Shown one piece after another: positions 17,977 to 27,192 of a stretch of DNA of 44,047 bases. A program made the position numbers and the translations under genes. Numbering within the stretch: the first letter of the stretch is position 1; each line of letters begins with the position of its first letter. The stretch is taken from contig NZ_JAKILT010000048.1 in assembly GCF_023283535.1 (NCBI RefSeq), positions 1-44,047 of the forward strand, in the 5' to 3' direction. The notes under the pieces were generated by a model. The model was not told the DNA's origin and made no database searches. It saw only the letters and a list, made by a program, of their open reading frames with translations. This DNA is from Shewanella sairae. Lineage in GTDB: Bacteria > Pseudomonadota > Gammaproteobacteria > Enterobacterales > Shewanellaceae.

Positions 17977-18360
17977 TTAAAGCTCCATCACTCCGTCCAT
18001 CTCAACAAGTGAATCTTTTGGTAGTTGCTTTACACCAATCGCTGCACGTGCAGGGTAAGGCTGCTCAAAGTAGCGGCCCATAACGTCATTAACCGTGGCG
18101 AAGTTACTTAGGTCAGTCATAAAGATATTCAGCTTTACGATATCGCTAAGTGAGCCGCCAGCCGCTTGGCAAACGGCAGTTAAGTTTTCAAATACCTGTA
18201 CAACTTGCGCTTCAAACTCGTCACTTACCATTGCCATTGTTTCAGGATCTAATGGGATCTGACCAGAGAGATAAACCGTGCTACCCACTTTAACTGCTTG
18301 AGAGTAAGTGCCAATTGCTTGTGGCGCTTTAGCGGTCGCGATAATGATTTTTTCTGCCAT
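17977..18360 (-). CDS. ridA: 2-iminobutanoate/2-iminopropanoate deaminase RidA
   Basis: This 127-aa protein is the full length of the YjgF/YER057c/UK114 family. GTYSQAVKVGSTVYLSGQIPLDP and the substrate-binding Arg in ARAAIGVKQLP are present. It forms a trimer that hydrolyses reactive enamine/imine products of PLP enzymes such as threonine dehydratase. It lies 37 bp downstream of spoT and so is probably co-transcribed with it. Confidence 0.95.
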   Translation of the reverse strand: MAEKIIIATAKAPQAIGTYSQAVKVGSTVYLSGQIPLDPETMAMVSDEFEAQVVQVFENLTAVCQAAGGSLSDIVKLNIFMTDLSNFATVNDVMGRYFEQPYPARAAIGVKQLPKDSLVEMDGVMEL

Positions 18361-18397
18361 GATCTGTCCTTGTATTAACTGATTACAATGCTGTGTG

Positions 18398-20503
18398 TTA
18401 ACGATTCCTAGATGTACGTAATACTTCAGGTAACACCCTGATCCGGCGCATTACGTTCGCTAAATGAATACGGTCACGCACTGAAATACGTAAGTTGATC
18501 AGGAACACACGACCATCACGTTCTTCAGTGGTTAAGTTGTGAATATTTGAACCTGCCGAGGCAACGATAGAGGTGATTTTCGCTAATGCACCTTGGTGGT
18601 TAACAATTTCAACGCGTAAGTTAGCTTGATACTCAACGCCTTCTGCACTATCCCATTGTACTGGAATGTACTTGTCTGGCTCGCCTTGGTAGCCACGAAT
18701 ATTGGCACAGCTTTCCATGTGTACCACGAGCCCTTTACCTGGACTCACGTGGGCAATAACGGCATCCCCAGGAATTGGGCGACAACAGTTTGCAAAGGTA
18801 ACCAGCATGCCTTCAGCACCACGAATAGACATGGTGTTGTTTTCTTTATGATCTTCAGGCGTTATCTGGTCGCCAAGTAAGCGCTGTGCAATCACAATGC
18901 TCATTGCGTTACCTAAACCAATATCAGCAAGAAGCGAGTTAAGCGAGTCATGCTTGGTATCGCTAACAACTTTGTCTATCTGTTCTTGTGATAAACCATC
19001 TAGCTTGGTTTCACCCAGAGCGTGATTCAGTAGGCGCTTTCCGAGTAGTACAGCGTCGTCTTCTTTTAAGCTCTTAAGTAACTGGCGAATCTTAGCGCGT
19101 GCTTTACCGGTAACCACAAAGTTAAGCCAGGCCGCATTAGGGCGTGCGCCGTTAGCGGTAATAATCTCAACGGTTTGGCCGGAGATAAGTGGCTGACTGA
19201 GCGGATACGCTTGGCGGTTAACTTTAGCGCCGACGCAGGTATTACCTACGTCTGTATGCACTTCGTAAGCAAAGTCGACAGGTGTCGCGCCCACTGGTAG
19301 CTCTAAAATACGGCCTTCAGGGGTGAACACATAAATCTCTTCAGGGAAGAGTTCAGTCTTAAAGTTTTCAACGAATTCAAAAGAGGTGCTGGCGCTTTGC
19401 TGAAGTTCCAGCAAGCTTTGCATCCACTTACGGGCACGCACTTGGGTTGTGGTGCCTTGCTCTGCTGAGCTGCCTTTCTTATACAGCCAGTGAGCCGCGA
19501 CCCCTTTATCAGCCATTTGGTCCATATCTTCGGTGCGAATTTGAATCTCAACCGGTACTCCGTGAGGGCCAAAAAGCGAAGTATGCAGTGACTGATAGCC
19601 GTTAGCTTTAGGGATAGCGATATAATCTTTGAAGCGACCTGGATGTGGCTTATAAAGGCCGTGCATAGCACCCATTACGCGGTAGCAAGTATCGATAGAG
19701 TCAACAATGACTCTAAAGGCATAGATATCCATGACTTCTTGGAACTGCAGTTCTTTATTACACATCTTGTTATAGATGGAATAAAGGTTTTTCTCACGAC
19801 CTTTCACTGTGCCTTGTAGGCCAGTATCTTCTAGACGTGTAGTAATTGCTGCTTCGATACTCTGAATAATTTCTTTACGATTGCCGCGAGCAGATTTAAC
19901 CACCTCTTTAAGTACGCGATGTCGCATCGGATAGTAGGCTTGGAAGCCTAGCTCTTCTAACTCGCTCTTAATATTATGAATACCAAGACGGTTGGCGATT
20001 GGGGCGTAAATTTCGAGGGTTTCACGGGCAATACGACGGCGCTTATCTGGGCGCAGAGCACCTAAGGTGCGCATATTGTGAGTTCTATCGGCAAGCTTGA
20101 TTAAGATGACACGAATATCTTGGGTCATCGCCATCATCATTTTGCGGAAGTTTTCAGCTTGGGCTTCTTTCTTGTCGCGGAATTTAAGCTTGTCTAATTT
20201 AGAAACACCTTCAACCAGTTCAGCAATCGACTCGCTAAATAGCTCAGCCAGTTCTTCTTTGGTTACCGGGGTATCTTCGATAGTGTCGTGCAAGAGGGCG
20301 GCCATAAGCGTCTCATGATCGAGACGCATATCGGCCAGGATGCGGGCAACCGCAACCGGGTGGGTAATATAAGGTTCGCCACTCGTGCGCATCTGACCTT
20401 CATGGGCATCACGCGCCACCTGATAGGCCTGCTTGAGTAATTCTACCTGCTCAGGTTCTAAATAACCTGAAGCAGACTCCTTGAGACCTTCAAACAGATA
20501 CAA
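18398..20503 (-). CDS. spoT: Bifunctional (p)ppGpp synthetase/hydrolase SpoT
   Basis: This 701-aa protein has the standard layout: HD hydrolase domain (HPVAVARILADM; LLHDTIEDT, about 45-75), synthetase domain (GREKNLYSIYNKM; GRFKDYIAIPKANGYQSLHT), TGS domain (VFTPEGRILELPVGATPVDFA), a conserved Cys-containing helical/zinc-finger region (FANCCRPIPGDA), and a C-terminal ACT domain. The intact HD motif means it can degrade (p)ppGpp, unlike RelA. It lies 13 bp after rpoZ. Confidence 0.98.
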   Translation of the reverse strand: MYLFEGLKESASGYLEPEQVELLKQAYQVARDAHEGQMRTSGEPYITHPVAVARILADMRLDHETLMAALLHDTIEDTPVTKEELAELFSESIAELVEGVSKLDKLKFRDKKEAQAENFRKMMMAMTQDIRVILIKLADRTHNMRTLGALRPDKRRRIARETLEIYAPIANRLGIHNIKSELEELGFQAYYPMRHRVLKEVVKSARGNRKEIIQSIEAAITTRLEDTGLQGTVKGREKNLYSIYNKMCNKELQFQEVMDIYAFRVIVDSIDTCYRVMGAMHGLYKPHPGRFKDYIAIPKANGYQSLHTSLFGPHGVPVEIQIRTEDMDQMADKGVAAHWLYKKGSSAEQGTTTQVRARKWMQSLLELQQSASTSFEFVENFKTELFPEEIYVFTPEGRILELPVGATPVDFAYEVHTDVGNTCVGAKVNRQAYPLSQPLISGQTVEIITANGARPNAAWLNFVVTGKARAKIRQLLKSLKEDDAVLLGKRLLNHALGETKLDGLSQEQIDKVVSDTKHDSLNSLLADIGLGNAMSIVIAQRLLGDQITPEDHKENNTMSIRGAEGMLVTFANCCRPIPGDAVIAHVSPGKGLVVHMESCANIRGYQGEPDKYIPVQWDSAEGVEYQANLRVEIVNHQGALAKITSIVASAGSNIHNLTTEERDGRVFLINLRISVRDRIHLANVMRRIRVLPEVLRTSRNR

Positions 20504-20516
20504 GTGACTCTACTCC

Positions 20517-20801
20517 TTATATGACGTTGTTGCGGCCTTCAGCGATGGCAGCAACAGCAGCAATTTCAGCTGCTTCACGTTCACGAACTGTTTGGCGCTC
20601 ATCGGCATCCAAAGTATCAGCTGTGACTAAACCTAGTTCGATTTCGCGCAGGGCGATAACCGTTGGCTTGTCGTTCTCTTCTTCAACCATAGGGTCTTTA
20701 CCCTGAACAGCGATTTGGCGAGCACGACGCGCTGCAACCAGAATCATATCAAAACGGTTGCCGATTTGGTTTACGGCATCTTCTACAGTTACGCGAGCCA
20801 T
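20517..20801 (-). CDS. rpoZ: RNA polymerase omega subunit
   Basis: This 94-aa protein begins ARVTVEDAVNQIGNRFDMILVAARRARQ, the conserved omega N-terminus (given here only in part by the motif RFDMILVAARRA). It is followed by the ALREIE motif. It assists RNA polymerase assembly and is part of the ppGpp-binding site in E. coli, which suits its place next to spoT. Confidence 0.97.
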   Translation of the reverse strand: MARVTVEDAVNQIGNRFDMILVAARRARQIAVQGKDPMVEEENDKPTVIALREIELGLVTADTLDADERQTVREREAAEIAAVAAIAEGRNNVI

Positions 20802-20862
20802 GTTTGGAAACTCCAGTGTTTTATCGATTGAAAAAATGACGCAAAATTGTACATGAAGACAG

Positions 20863-21486
20863 TTAGCCTGCCAACAGATCTTTAATCATACCATTCTGCG
20901 TATGAATTTGGCTAGCAGAGGTTAATCTTTGACTGCGAATGATCGCTAATAAATCAGCCAATGCTTTGTCGAAATCATCATTAACGATAACGAAGTCATA
21001 TTCATTGTAGTGTGACATCTCAGAAACTGCTTGTGCCATGCGGCCTGCAATCACTTCTGCGCTGTCTTGACCGCGGCCCGTTAAACGGCGCTCTAGCTCT
21101 GTTTTTGATGGCGGTAAAATAAAAACGCCAATCGATTCAGGCATTAGCTTTTTAACTTGTTGGGCACCTTGCCAGTCGATATCTAAAAATACATCGATAC
21201 CTTTTGCCAACGTTTGCTCAATCGTGACACGTGAAGTGCCATAATAGTTACCGAATACTTCAGCCCATTCAAAAAAAGCTTCATCTGCGATTAGGCTCTT
21301 AAATTCGTCTTGATTGACGAAGTGATAATGTTGACCGTTTTCTTCACCTGGACGTGGTTGTCTTGTGGTGTGCGAAACTGAAACTTGCATATCTACAGGT
21401 TGATCCCTTAACAGGGCTGAAATAAGCGATGATTTACCTGCGCCACTTGGCGCCGAGACGATAAATAGGTTTCCGCGAGCGGTCAT
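20863..21486 (-). CDS. gmk: Guanylate kinase
   Basis: This is 207 aa. The P-loop SAPSGAGKSSL (about 11-21), the GMP-binding region SHTTRQPRPGE.NGQHYHFV and the lid region LTGRGQDSAEVI are all present. It phosphorylates GMP to GDP, an essential step in GTP supply. It is the first gene of the gmk-rpoZ-spoT-ridA unit. Confidence 0.97.
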   Translation of the reverse strand: MTARGNLFIVSAPSGAGKSSLISALLRDQPVDMQVSVSHTTRQPRPGEENGQHYHFVNQDEFKSLIADEAFFEWAEVFGNYYGTSRVTIEQTLAKGIDVFLDIDWQGAQQVKKLMPESIGVFILPPSKTELERRLTGRGQDSAEVIAGRMAQAVSEMSHYNEYDFVIVNDDFDKALADLLAIIRSQRLTSASQIHTQNGMIKDLLAG

Positions 21487-21821
21487 TAGCTGCTATATCC
21501 GATGTGTGCACTTAATTGGAGCGGTAAGCTCAAATCGTGCGGGTAAAAGATTAAGCGAGCCATTATACAGCCTAGGGTGATATTTGTGCTAGTCACAGAT
21601 GCATTTATTGCGTATCTAAATGCTGTGTTTAACGGTTTTAAACTCAGTTTATAAAGCGGCTAAACTAGAGTTTATTGCCCGAAAACACTGACATTGAGGA
21701 CTAAATTCGGTAGTCTACTTGTTTTGATTTTGTGCTTTCGCCTGAGCATAAATAGCTAATGCCGTAAGCCCTAAGTTGGATTGCGGCAACATATATTGAA
21801 TTATGTAGGGTCAGTTGAAGT
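21487..21821. other. Divergent intergenic region, gmk and the DUF805-like gene
   Basis: This 335-bp gap should hold both divergent promoters. The only strong element seen is the consensus -10 box listed separately for gmk. No RNA gene or long hairpin is visible. Confidence 0.5.
21562..21567 (-). promoter_or_regulatory. Candidate -10 box of the gmk operon
   Basis: A perfect TATAAT on the minus strand would start transcription about 70 nt before the gmk ATG. The -35 region at 16 to 18 bp spacing is poor, so an activator or a weak -35 must be assumed. Confidence 0.4.
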
Positions 21822-22943
21822 ATGCAGATAAAGTCGGTTTTTTGTTTTGCGGGTTTAGATAATGCGCAACGTTTCGCATCGATTAGTGGGTTGGTTTATT
21901 TTGCGTTAATGCTTGCTGTGGTATTGCTTGGTCCTAGCGCTGGGCTATATATCCCTGCAATTATCTTGGCGCCAGTATTGGCATTAACAAGTTTACGTAG
22001 GCTGCGTGACTGCGCCAAACCAGCGCATTTTGTGTTGCTGACTTTATTACCTTTTCTCTTGGTACTCGTCACCCTAGTTCATATCCAAAGCATGATGTTG
22101 TTATTGACCTTAATGCTTGTGGCGGCGATGACTATTGGCTATTTAGCATTATTGCCTGCGGTAGCAAAAACACATTACGTTCAAGGTTATTCTGGTCCCG
22201 TTGATATGGCTGAGGTTGCACGTCCCGCGCGTAAAGACAATCCTCGCATGAGAGTTGAACCTACCTTAGGTGGTGCAGACTCTGCACTCAATGATGCTTT
22301 TATCGCTGCAGAGGTTGAAGTCGATCAAGACTCTGCTCAAGTGCAGTACGAAGCGCCACCATCAGAGAATGATTATCAGCAGCGTCGTCGTGAAAAACCG
22401 TCTAAATTTACTCTATTGCAGCTTGAACAATGGCTTCGAAACAATAAGAAAGGTGCCATGATTGGTGCTGCTGCAATCGTTGGCAGCATGTTGTTTATGA
22501 GTTTATGGTCCTTGCTTCCAGAGTCTGAGACAAGTGATAGCAAGCCTGAAGCTGTAGAAAACCAGGTAATTAGTGCGCCTGAAGCAAAACGTATTTCAAC
22601 TACAATGCCTGATGGTTTTAGCTTGGTACTTGAAGACGATGTCTTAATTATGCGCTGGCTTGGTGACACTGGTTCGCCAACTAACTTGTGGTCATTAGCA
22701 ACCGCTAAAGGTGATAAAACCTGTTCGCGTTTACGCTTTAACAATGGCACCGAATATCGACCAATGATAGTTGATTTACTTGCAGATACTGGCACTGAGG
22801 CACGTTTCTCTCCTTTAGATACAGAAGCGATTGTTGTTGATATGGCTCGCAGAGGTAACGTTAGCCTTTGTGGCTATAACTTTAGCCTCAAGGGCAGCCA
22901 AGCGGCCTTAGGCAAAGAAGCGGCTTTTAGAGATTACCTATAG
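21822..22943 (+). CDS. Membrane protein, DUF805-like N-terminus, unknown function
   Basis: This is 373 aa. The first 115 residues hold four membrane helices (about 21-37, 40-58, 68-88, 91-113) and ALTSLRRLRDCAKPAHFVLL, which resembles the DUF805 motif with its RRLHD-type turn. A polar linker (115-210) follows, then a fifth helix at about 211-232 and a C-terminal soluble domain of about 140 residues that should be periplasmic if the N-terminus is inside. The C-terminal domain has two Cys (TCSRLRF and VSLCGYN) that could form a disulphide. No function is assigned. It reads away from gmk. Confidence 0.75.
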   Translation: MQIKSVFCFAGLDNAQRFASISGLVYFALMLAVVLLGPSAGLYIPAIILAPVLALTSLRRLRDCAKPAHFVLLTLLPFLLVLVTLVHIQSMMLLLTLMLVAAMTIGYLALLPAVAKTHYVQGYSGPVDMAEVARPARKDNPRMRVEPTLGGADSALNDAFIAAEVEVDQDSAQVQYEAPPSENDYQQRRREKPSKFTLLQLEQWLRNNKKGAMIGAAAIVGSMLFMSLWSLLPESETSDSKPEAVENQVISAPEAKRISTTMPDGFSLVLEDDVLIMRWLGDTGSPTNLWSLATAKGDKTCSRLRFNNGTEYRPMIVDLLADTGTEARFSPLDTEAIVVDMARRGNVSLCGYNFSLKGSQAALGKEAAFRDYL

Positions 22944-23053
22944 GCAAGTGTTAGGCGTGCTATTTTTACGCTGGATCTTAGCTAATAGACTCATTAAACT
23001 GCCTCGCCTTGTCGCACGGCGATGCATTGATTGTTTGAGAGAGTGAAAATTTA

Positions 23054-23959
23054 ATGACTAACCATAAGCCGGATCTCACTTTAGTTATCCTTGCTGCGGG
23101 TCTAGGTAGCCGATTTGGTGGCGATAAACAACTGGCACAGCTGGGACCTAACGGCGAAACCATGTTGGAGCTCTCGTTAGCAAGTGCTTACAAAGCCGGG
23201 TTTAATCGCGCAGTATTGGTTATTCGACCTGAACTAACCGCAATGCTTGATGAAGCGCTTGCGGGTAAGCTGGCTGATGACTTTAGCTGTGAATATTGCA
23301 TTCAATCTATGGATGACTTGCCTGCAGGTGCTGCTAAATATGTTGATTTAGCCCAGCGTCAAAAGCCTTGGGGTACAGCCCATGCACTTTGGAGTGCTAG
23401 AGAGCATGTGCATGGCCCAATGGCGGTGATTAATGCCGATGATTTTTATGGCGACAGTGCTTTTAGTTTGTTAGCTGACGGTTTGGTTGCTGCTAATGAT
23501 GACTGGATGATGGTCGCCTATCCAATAGGGCTGACACTGTCAGACAATGGTGGCGTTAATCGAGGCTTATGTCAGGTAGCCGCGGGAAAATTGGTTGACG
23601 TTGCCGAATGGCTAGACATTCGCTGTGAAGTATCAGGTTTAACGGGTACGTTAAACGAACAGCGGTTAGCGATTGCCGAAGATGCCGTGGTATCGATGAC
23701 TTGTTGGGGCTTCAAAGCTGATATTTTTAGCGTAATTGAGCAGCAGTTTAATCACTTTCTTGAGCTTAATGGTCAACATCCAAAAGCTGAATGTTATTTA
23801 CCAACGGTAGTGCAAGCTAGGCTCGATGAGCAGTCGGCTGCAATACCTAGCAAAACCGTTAATGTCAGTGTTGCTAAGGAATCTTGGTATGGCGTGACTT
23901 ACCCTAAAGATGTGACTTGGGTGAGAGAGAAGCTACAACAAACACTGTGTAATCAGTAA
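23054..23959 (+). CDS. Sugar-1-phosphate nucleotidyltransferase-like protein
   Basis: This is 301 aa. The nucleotide-binding signature LAAGLGSRFGGDKQLAQLG (about 13-31) and the metal-binding VINADDFYG (about 127-135) place it with the NTP_transferase / MobA-like fold. It should join a sugar phosphate to a nucleoside triphosphate with release of pyrophosphate. The next gene codes for a sugar-kinase-like protein 58 bp downstream, so the two probably form a kinase-nucleotidyltransferase salvage pair, as NahK-GlmU/UDP-sugar enzymes or AmgK-MurU do elsewhere. The exact sugar is unknown. Confidence 0.82.
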   Translation: MTNHKPDLTLVILAAGLGSRFGGDKQLAQLGPNGETMLELSLASAYKAGFNRAVLVIRPELTAMLDEALAGKLADDFSCEYCIQSMDDLPAGAAKYVDLAQRQKPWGTAHALWSAREHVHGPMAVINADDFYGDSAFSLLADGLVAANDDWMMVAYPIGLTLSDNGGVNRGLCQVAAGKLVDVAEWLDIRCEVSGLTGTLNEQRLAIAEDAVVSMTCWGFKADIFSVIEQQFNHFLELNGQHPKAECYLPTVVQARLDEQSAAIPSKTVNVSVAKESWYGVTYPKDVTWVREKLQQTLCNQ

Positions 23960-24017
23960 TAGTAGCAAGTTAAATCCTTTTTTTAATAAGAAGCTGCAGG
24001 GAACATCTGGATACGCA

Positions 24018-25124
24018 ATGCCAGATAGCAGAGATACAGAAATACTGGAGTGTTGGGTGATTGATTTTATAAGACAAAATGTTTTGTCGCATTTTGGTGT
24101 TAATGCGGAAGACACCAAAGTGTCCTCGTTAGGAAATGGTCATATTAACCATACCTTTTTAGTGCGTGGCCAAGACCGAGAGTTTGTACTTCAGAAAATT
24201 AACACTGAAGTTTTTCAAACACCTACTGCACTGGTGAATAACGCCTTTAAAGTGAGCCAGCATTTGCAAGCTAAGGTCATTACTGGCGAGTACCTGTTAA
24301 AAGTTGTCGCGCCTGAAAGCACCAGTGATGATGAGCTGTATGTTGATCTTAACGAGCATGGCTTTTGGCGTGCGATTAACTATTTGCCATTTAGCCACAG
24401 TATTGACGTGGTGAGTTGTGAGGCTGACGCCGAAATAGCAGCAAAAGCTTTTGGACATTTTTCTAGTGCCTTGACCGATCTTGATGCTGAGTTACTAGAA
24501 GACGCTATTCCTAACTTCCATTTTTTGCCAGGGCGTATTGAGGCGTTAAAGCAAGCGGTTAGCAATAATAGCCACGGGCGAGCACAAGACTGCCAGCAAT
24601 GGATTGATTTTGTGTTGTCTCAGCAATCTTTACTACAAGAGCTGCAAGACGTAGAAGCTAAACTGCCGCGACGCATTTGTCATAATGATACCAAAATCAA
24701 CAATATGCTGTTTGATAAGCGTGACATGTCGAGCTTAGCTATTATCGATTTAGATACCTGCATGAAAGGTTATCTGATGTATGACTTTGGTGACATGGTA
24801 CGTACTTTCTGCAGCCCAGAAGAGGAAGACTCTACCGCGCTAGACAAAGTGCAGGTACGAGAGTCTATTTTTGGTGCCATCTGTAAAGGTTATTTAAGCG
24901 AGCTGGGTGATGTGCTTTTAGATGATGAGCGCAAGAGCTTATGGCTTGGTGCAAGAGTCATGTGTTTGATGATTGGTGTGAGGTTCTTAACCGACCATTT
25001 AAATGGTGATGTGTATTTTCAAATTCACCATCAAGGCCACAACCTAGAGCGCGCTGCGAATCAGTTCACCATGTATCAAAGCTTATTAAACCAGCAAGAC
25101 ACATTAAGCGCTTACCTAAAATAG
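24018..25124 (+). CDS. NahK-like N-acetylhexosamine 1-kinase family phosphotransferase
   Basis: This 368-aa protein has the aminoglycoside-phosphotransferase / choline-kinase fold: glycine loop LGNGHINHTFLV (about 38-49), catalytic loop ICHNDTKINNMLFD with Asp224, and the Mg-binding IIDLDTCMKGYLMYDFGD with Asp244. The HNDTK.NN and IDLDT...YDFGD versions are characteristic of NahK-type anomeric kinases rather than drug-resistance enzymes. It likely phosphorylates C1 of a hexosamine from breakdown of mucin, chitin or peptidoglycan, feeding the nucleotidyltransferase just upstream. No strong ribosome site is evident before the ATG. Confidence 0.82.
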   Translation: MPDSRDTEILECWVIDFIRQNVLSHFGVNAEDTKVSSLGNGHINHTFLVRGQDREFVLQKINTEVFQTPTALVNNAFKVSQHLQAKVITGEYLLKVVAPESTSDDELYVDLNEHGFWRAINYLPFSHSIDVVSCEADAEIAAKAFGHFSSALTDLDAELLEDAIPNFHFLPGRIEALKQAVSNNSHGRAQDCQQWIDFVLSQQSLLQELQDVEAKLPRRICHNDTKINNMLFDKRDMSSLAIIDLDTCMKGYLMYDFGDMVRTFCSPEEEDSTALDKVQVRESIFGAICKGYLSELGDVLLDDERKSLWLGARVMCLMIGVRFLTDHLNGDVYFQIHHQGHNLERAANQFTMYQSLLNQQDTLSAYLK

Positions 25125-25154
25125 GTTTTTATTTAATACGGCCTAGGCAAAATC

Positions 25155-25183
25155 GTCGTTAGGAATAATAGTCGTTAGGAATA
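25155..25183. repeat. 16-bp-pitch direct repeat at the SRAP gene end
   Basis: GTCGTTAGGAATA occurs twice, at 25155 and 25171. The repeats overlap the SRAP stop codon, so a small duplication at the 3' end could have created or preserved the present C-terminus. Confidence 0.7.
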
Positions 25184-25857
25184 AGCCGAGCAGTTTGACC
25201 AATAGGTTGATACTGGCTCGGCTTATTTATTTGCTGCACTGTAAAGTCATGCCTCAGTGCCGGTTTTAGCAAATCATCAAACATCTCTACTTGCTGGTTA
25301 GCAGGGTTTAGCCAAGCATCAAGCACTTCACTATTTTGTGGCAGAATCAACGGACTGGCTTTGCTGTGATATGGCATTAAGTCAGGATGCGGTGGATTAG
25401 TGATAATAGAGCAAGATGTGATTGTTTCACCGGTTTTTGGGTGTTGCCAGTCTCGAAATAATCCGCCAAAAGCTATCGCTGAGTTCTCGGCGATAAAGTC
25501 GTGGTAATAGCTATCTTTACCTTTGTTTTCTGTTTCGCCAAAGCCGCTGGCTAGTACTAAACATCGGCTCTCTCTAAATGGCTGAAAGCCCGCGCTATTG
25601 GGCGTATTTAGTTTATCAAATCGGCTATTAAATGAAGTGTAACGGCTAGGCTTAAAGCCTTCGTAAGCGGTTTCAAGCAGTAACCACCAAGTGGCGGTCT
25701 GTAATCGGCGCTCGCCATCAATCTCACGCACAATACTGATGTCATTAGTCGGCATTTTAAAGCGTCCAAACAGCATCTGTTGCTGATTTTTAATCCGCAA
25801 GTCTTCCATCAATGCTTGTACAAACATGTCATCAATAATATTGAGTCGACCACACAT
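25159..25857 (-). CDS. SRAP-domain protein (HMCES/YedK family)
   Basis: This 232-aa protein begins MCGR, so Cys2 is exposed after Met removal. Family active-site residues are in place: Asn77 in FNSRFDK, Glu108 in ASGFGE, and His164 in MPYHSK. HMCES/YedK proteins form a covalent thiazolidine link to abasic sites in single-stranded DNA and protect replication forks. The usual GFYEW motif is GFGET here, a mild variation. It converges on the kinase gene with 34 bp between stops. Confidence 0.9.
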   Translation of the reverse strand: MCGRLNIIDDMFVQALMEDLRIKNQQQMLFGRFKMPTNDISIVREIDGERRLQTATWWLLLETAYEGFKPSRYTSFNSRFDKLNTPNSAGFQPFRESRCLVLASGFGETENKGKDSYYHDFIAENSAIAFGGLFRDWQHPKTGETITSCSIITNPPHPDLMPYHSKASPLILPQNSEVLDAWLNPANQQVEMFDDLLKPALRHDFTVQQINKPSQYQPIGQTARLIPNDYYS

Positions 25858-25973
25858 GGAAATGTCTCTAATTGCCTAAGGTGTTGCTAAGAGTATGGCT
25901 GTTGTTGAAGCTAAACACTAGTAAGATAAGGCTTCTTGCTGAGCAGCTGAAGCTTGAATTGCAGAATATAAAA

Positions 25974-25999
25974 ATGCCAGTAAGCAAGCTTACTGGCAT
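25974..25999 (-). terminator. Rho-independent terminator of the BCCT-racemase operon
   Basis: A near-continuous palindrome (ATGCCAGTAAGC and its complement, 2-nt centre) is followed on the minus strand by TTTTTATATT. It lies 69 bp past the stop of the mandelate-racemase-type gene. Confidence 0.85.
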
Positions 26000-26067
26000 T
26001 GTCTATTTAGTCACTCGATTAAACCAGCACTGGGCGAATAGTTCACTCGATGCTGATTTTCTCGATA

Positions 26068-27189
26068 CTAGTTCACACGGTATTTGGCAATCAACTCTTC
26101 GTCTAGCTCGATACCTAAACCAGGCTTGTCGCAAACGGCTACATAGCCGTTGTCGAACTGCAGTTGGTTTTTCACTAAGCTAGTGAACAGTGGGCTGCTG
26201 CTCTGTGAGAATTCCATCAGCGTGCCTTGTTCGCAAGCCGCTAAGAAATGCACTGAAGCATGCAACAAAATGCCAGTGCTGAAACCATGAGGGATCAGCT
26301 GAGTACCGTTCATCTGTGCGATGTCGTAAATCTTCTTCATTTCAGTGATACCACCACAACGGGTGATGTCTGGCTGAACGATATCGGCATTAGACTTAGT
26401 GATAAATTCTTGGAACTCGTAACGCGTAGTCAAAGACTCACCGCCAGCAATCTTTTGCGACACTTGGCGTGATAGCTTTTCATAGCTGATCAAGCTGTCA
26501 GCTAATACCGGCTCTTCAATCCAGTTGAGGTTAAACTCTTCTAGACGCTTTGCCATCATGGCTGAATGACCACAAGTGTGCCACTTAGACGCTAAGTCGA
26601 TCTGCACTTCCATCTCTGGACCCGCTGCTTCACGTACCGCTTTAACAATAGCGTAGTCAGTGTCTGGGTCATCGCCCATCACGCCGCCGCCAAACTTAAT
26701 ACTGGTAAAGCCTTGGTCTTTCAAGCTTTGTACTACGGCTACGTTGTCTTCTGGCTTGTCAGCTGGAATGAAAGTACCGTAACAACGGATTTTTTCACGG
26801 TACTTACCGCCTAGTAACGTATGTACTGGCACACCGTAGAACTGACCGGCGATATCCCACAGGGCGATGTCGATAGCGCTAATGGCGTGAATGCCAGCAC
26901 CGCGACGACCCATGTAGTTAGAACCCCAGTACATCTTGTTCCACAGACGCTCAATTTCTAGCGCGTTTTCACCAATCAACAGACGCTTAAGACCGTTGCA
27001 GTAGAAGTTAGTTTGTGGTGCTTCGATACAAGCTTGAACCACTAGTGGGCTAGAGTCAGCTTCGCCAATACCCACGATACCTTTATCAGTGTGCACCTTA
27101 ACGATGACGGCGTCTTCACCCCATTCACAATCGGCATCCATTGCTGGAACGCGTAGGTGGATCACTTCAATATCGGTAATTTTCAACAT
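26068..27189 (-). CDS. Mandelate racemase/muconate lactonizing enzyme family protein
   Basis: This 373-aa enolase-superfamily protein has all three metal ligands of the mandelate racemase subgroup: Asp198 (QIDLASKW), Glu225 (WIEEP) and Glu251 (AGGESL). The His-Asp catalytic dyad is Asp274 and His301 (PHGFSTG). The second-strand Lys-x-Lys of mandelate racemase is Lys165-Phe-Gly (SIKFGGG), so only one of the two lysines remains. That points to a dehydratase or one-base epimerase acting on an alpha-hydroxy acid, rather than a two-base racemase. The gene is 3 bp after the BCCT transporter gene. The substrate is unknown; see the findings. Confidence 0.88.
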   Translation of the reverse strand: MLKITDIEVIHLRVPAMDADCEWGEDAVIVKVHTDKGIVGIGEADSSPLVVQACIEAPQTNFYCNGLKRLLIGENALEIERLWNKMYWGSNYMGRRGAGIHAISAIDIALWDIAGQFYGVPVHTLLGGKYREKIRCYGTFIPADKPEDNVAVVQSLKDQGFTSIKFGGGVMGDDPDTDYAIVKAVREAAGPEMEVQIDLASKWHTCGHSAMMAKRLEEFNLNWIEEPVLADSLISYEKLSRQVSQKIAGGESLTTRYEFQEFITKSNADIVQPDITRCGGITEMKKIYDIAQMNGTQLIPHGFSTGILLHASVHFLAACEQGTLMEFSQSSSPLFTSLVKNQLQFDNGYVAVCDKPGLGIELDEELIAKYRVN

Positions 27190-27192
27190 GAT

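Noticed and set aside
25872..26183. Plus-strand ORF between the SRAP and racemase-type genes
   Set aside because: It crosses the terminator and the antisense of a real gene; no family resemblance.
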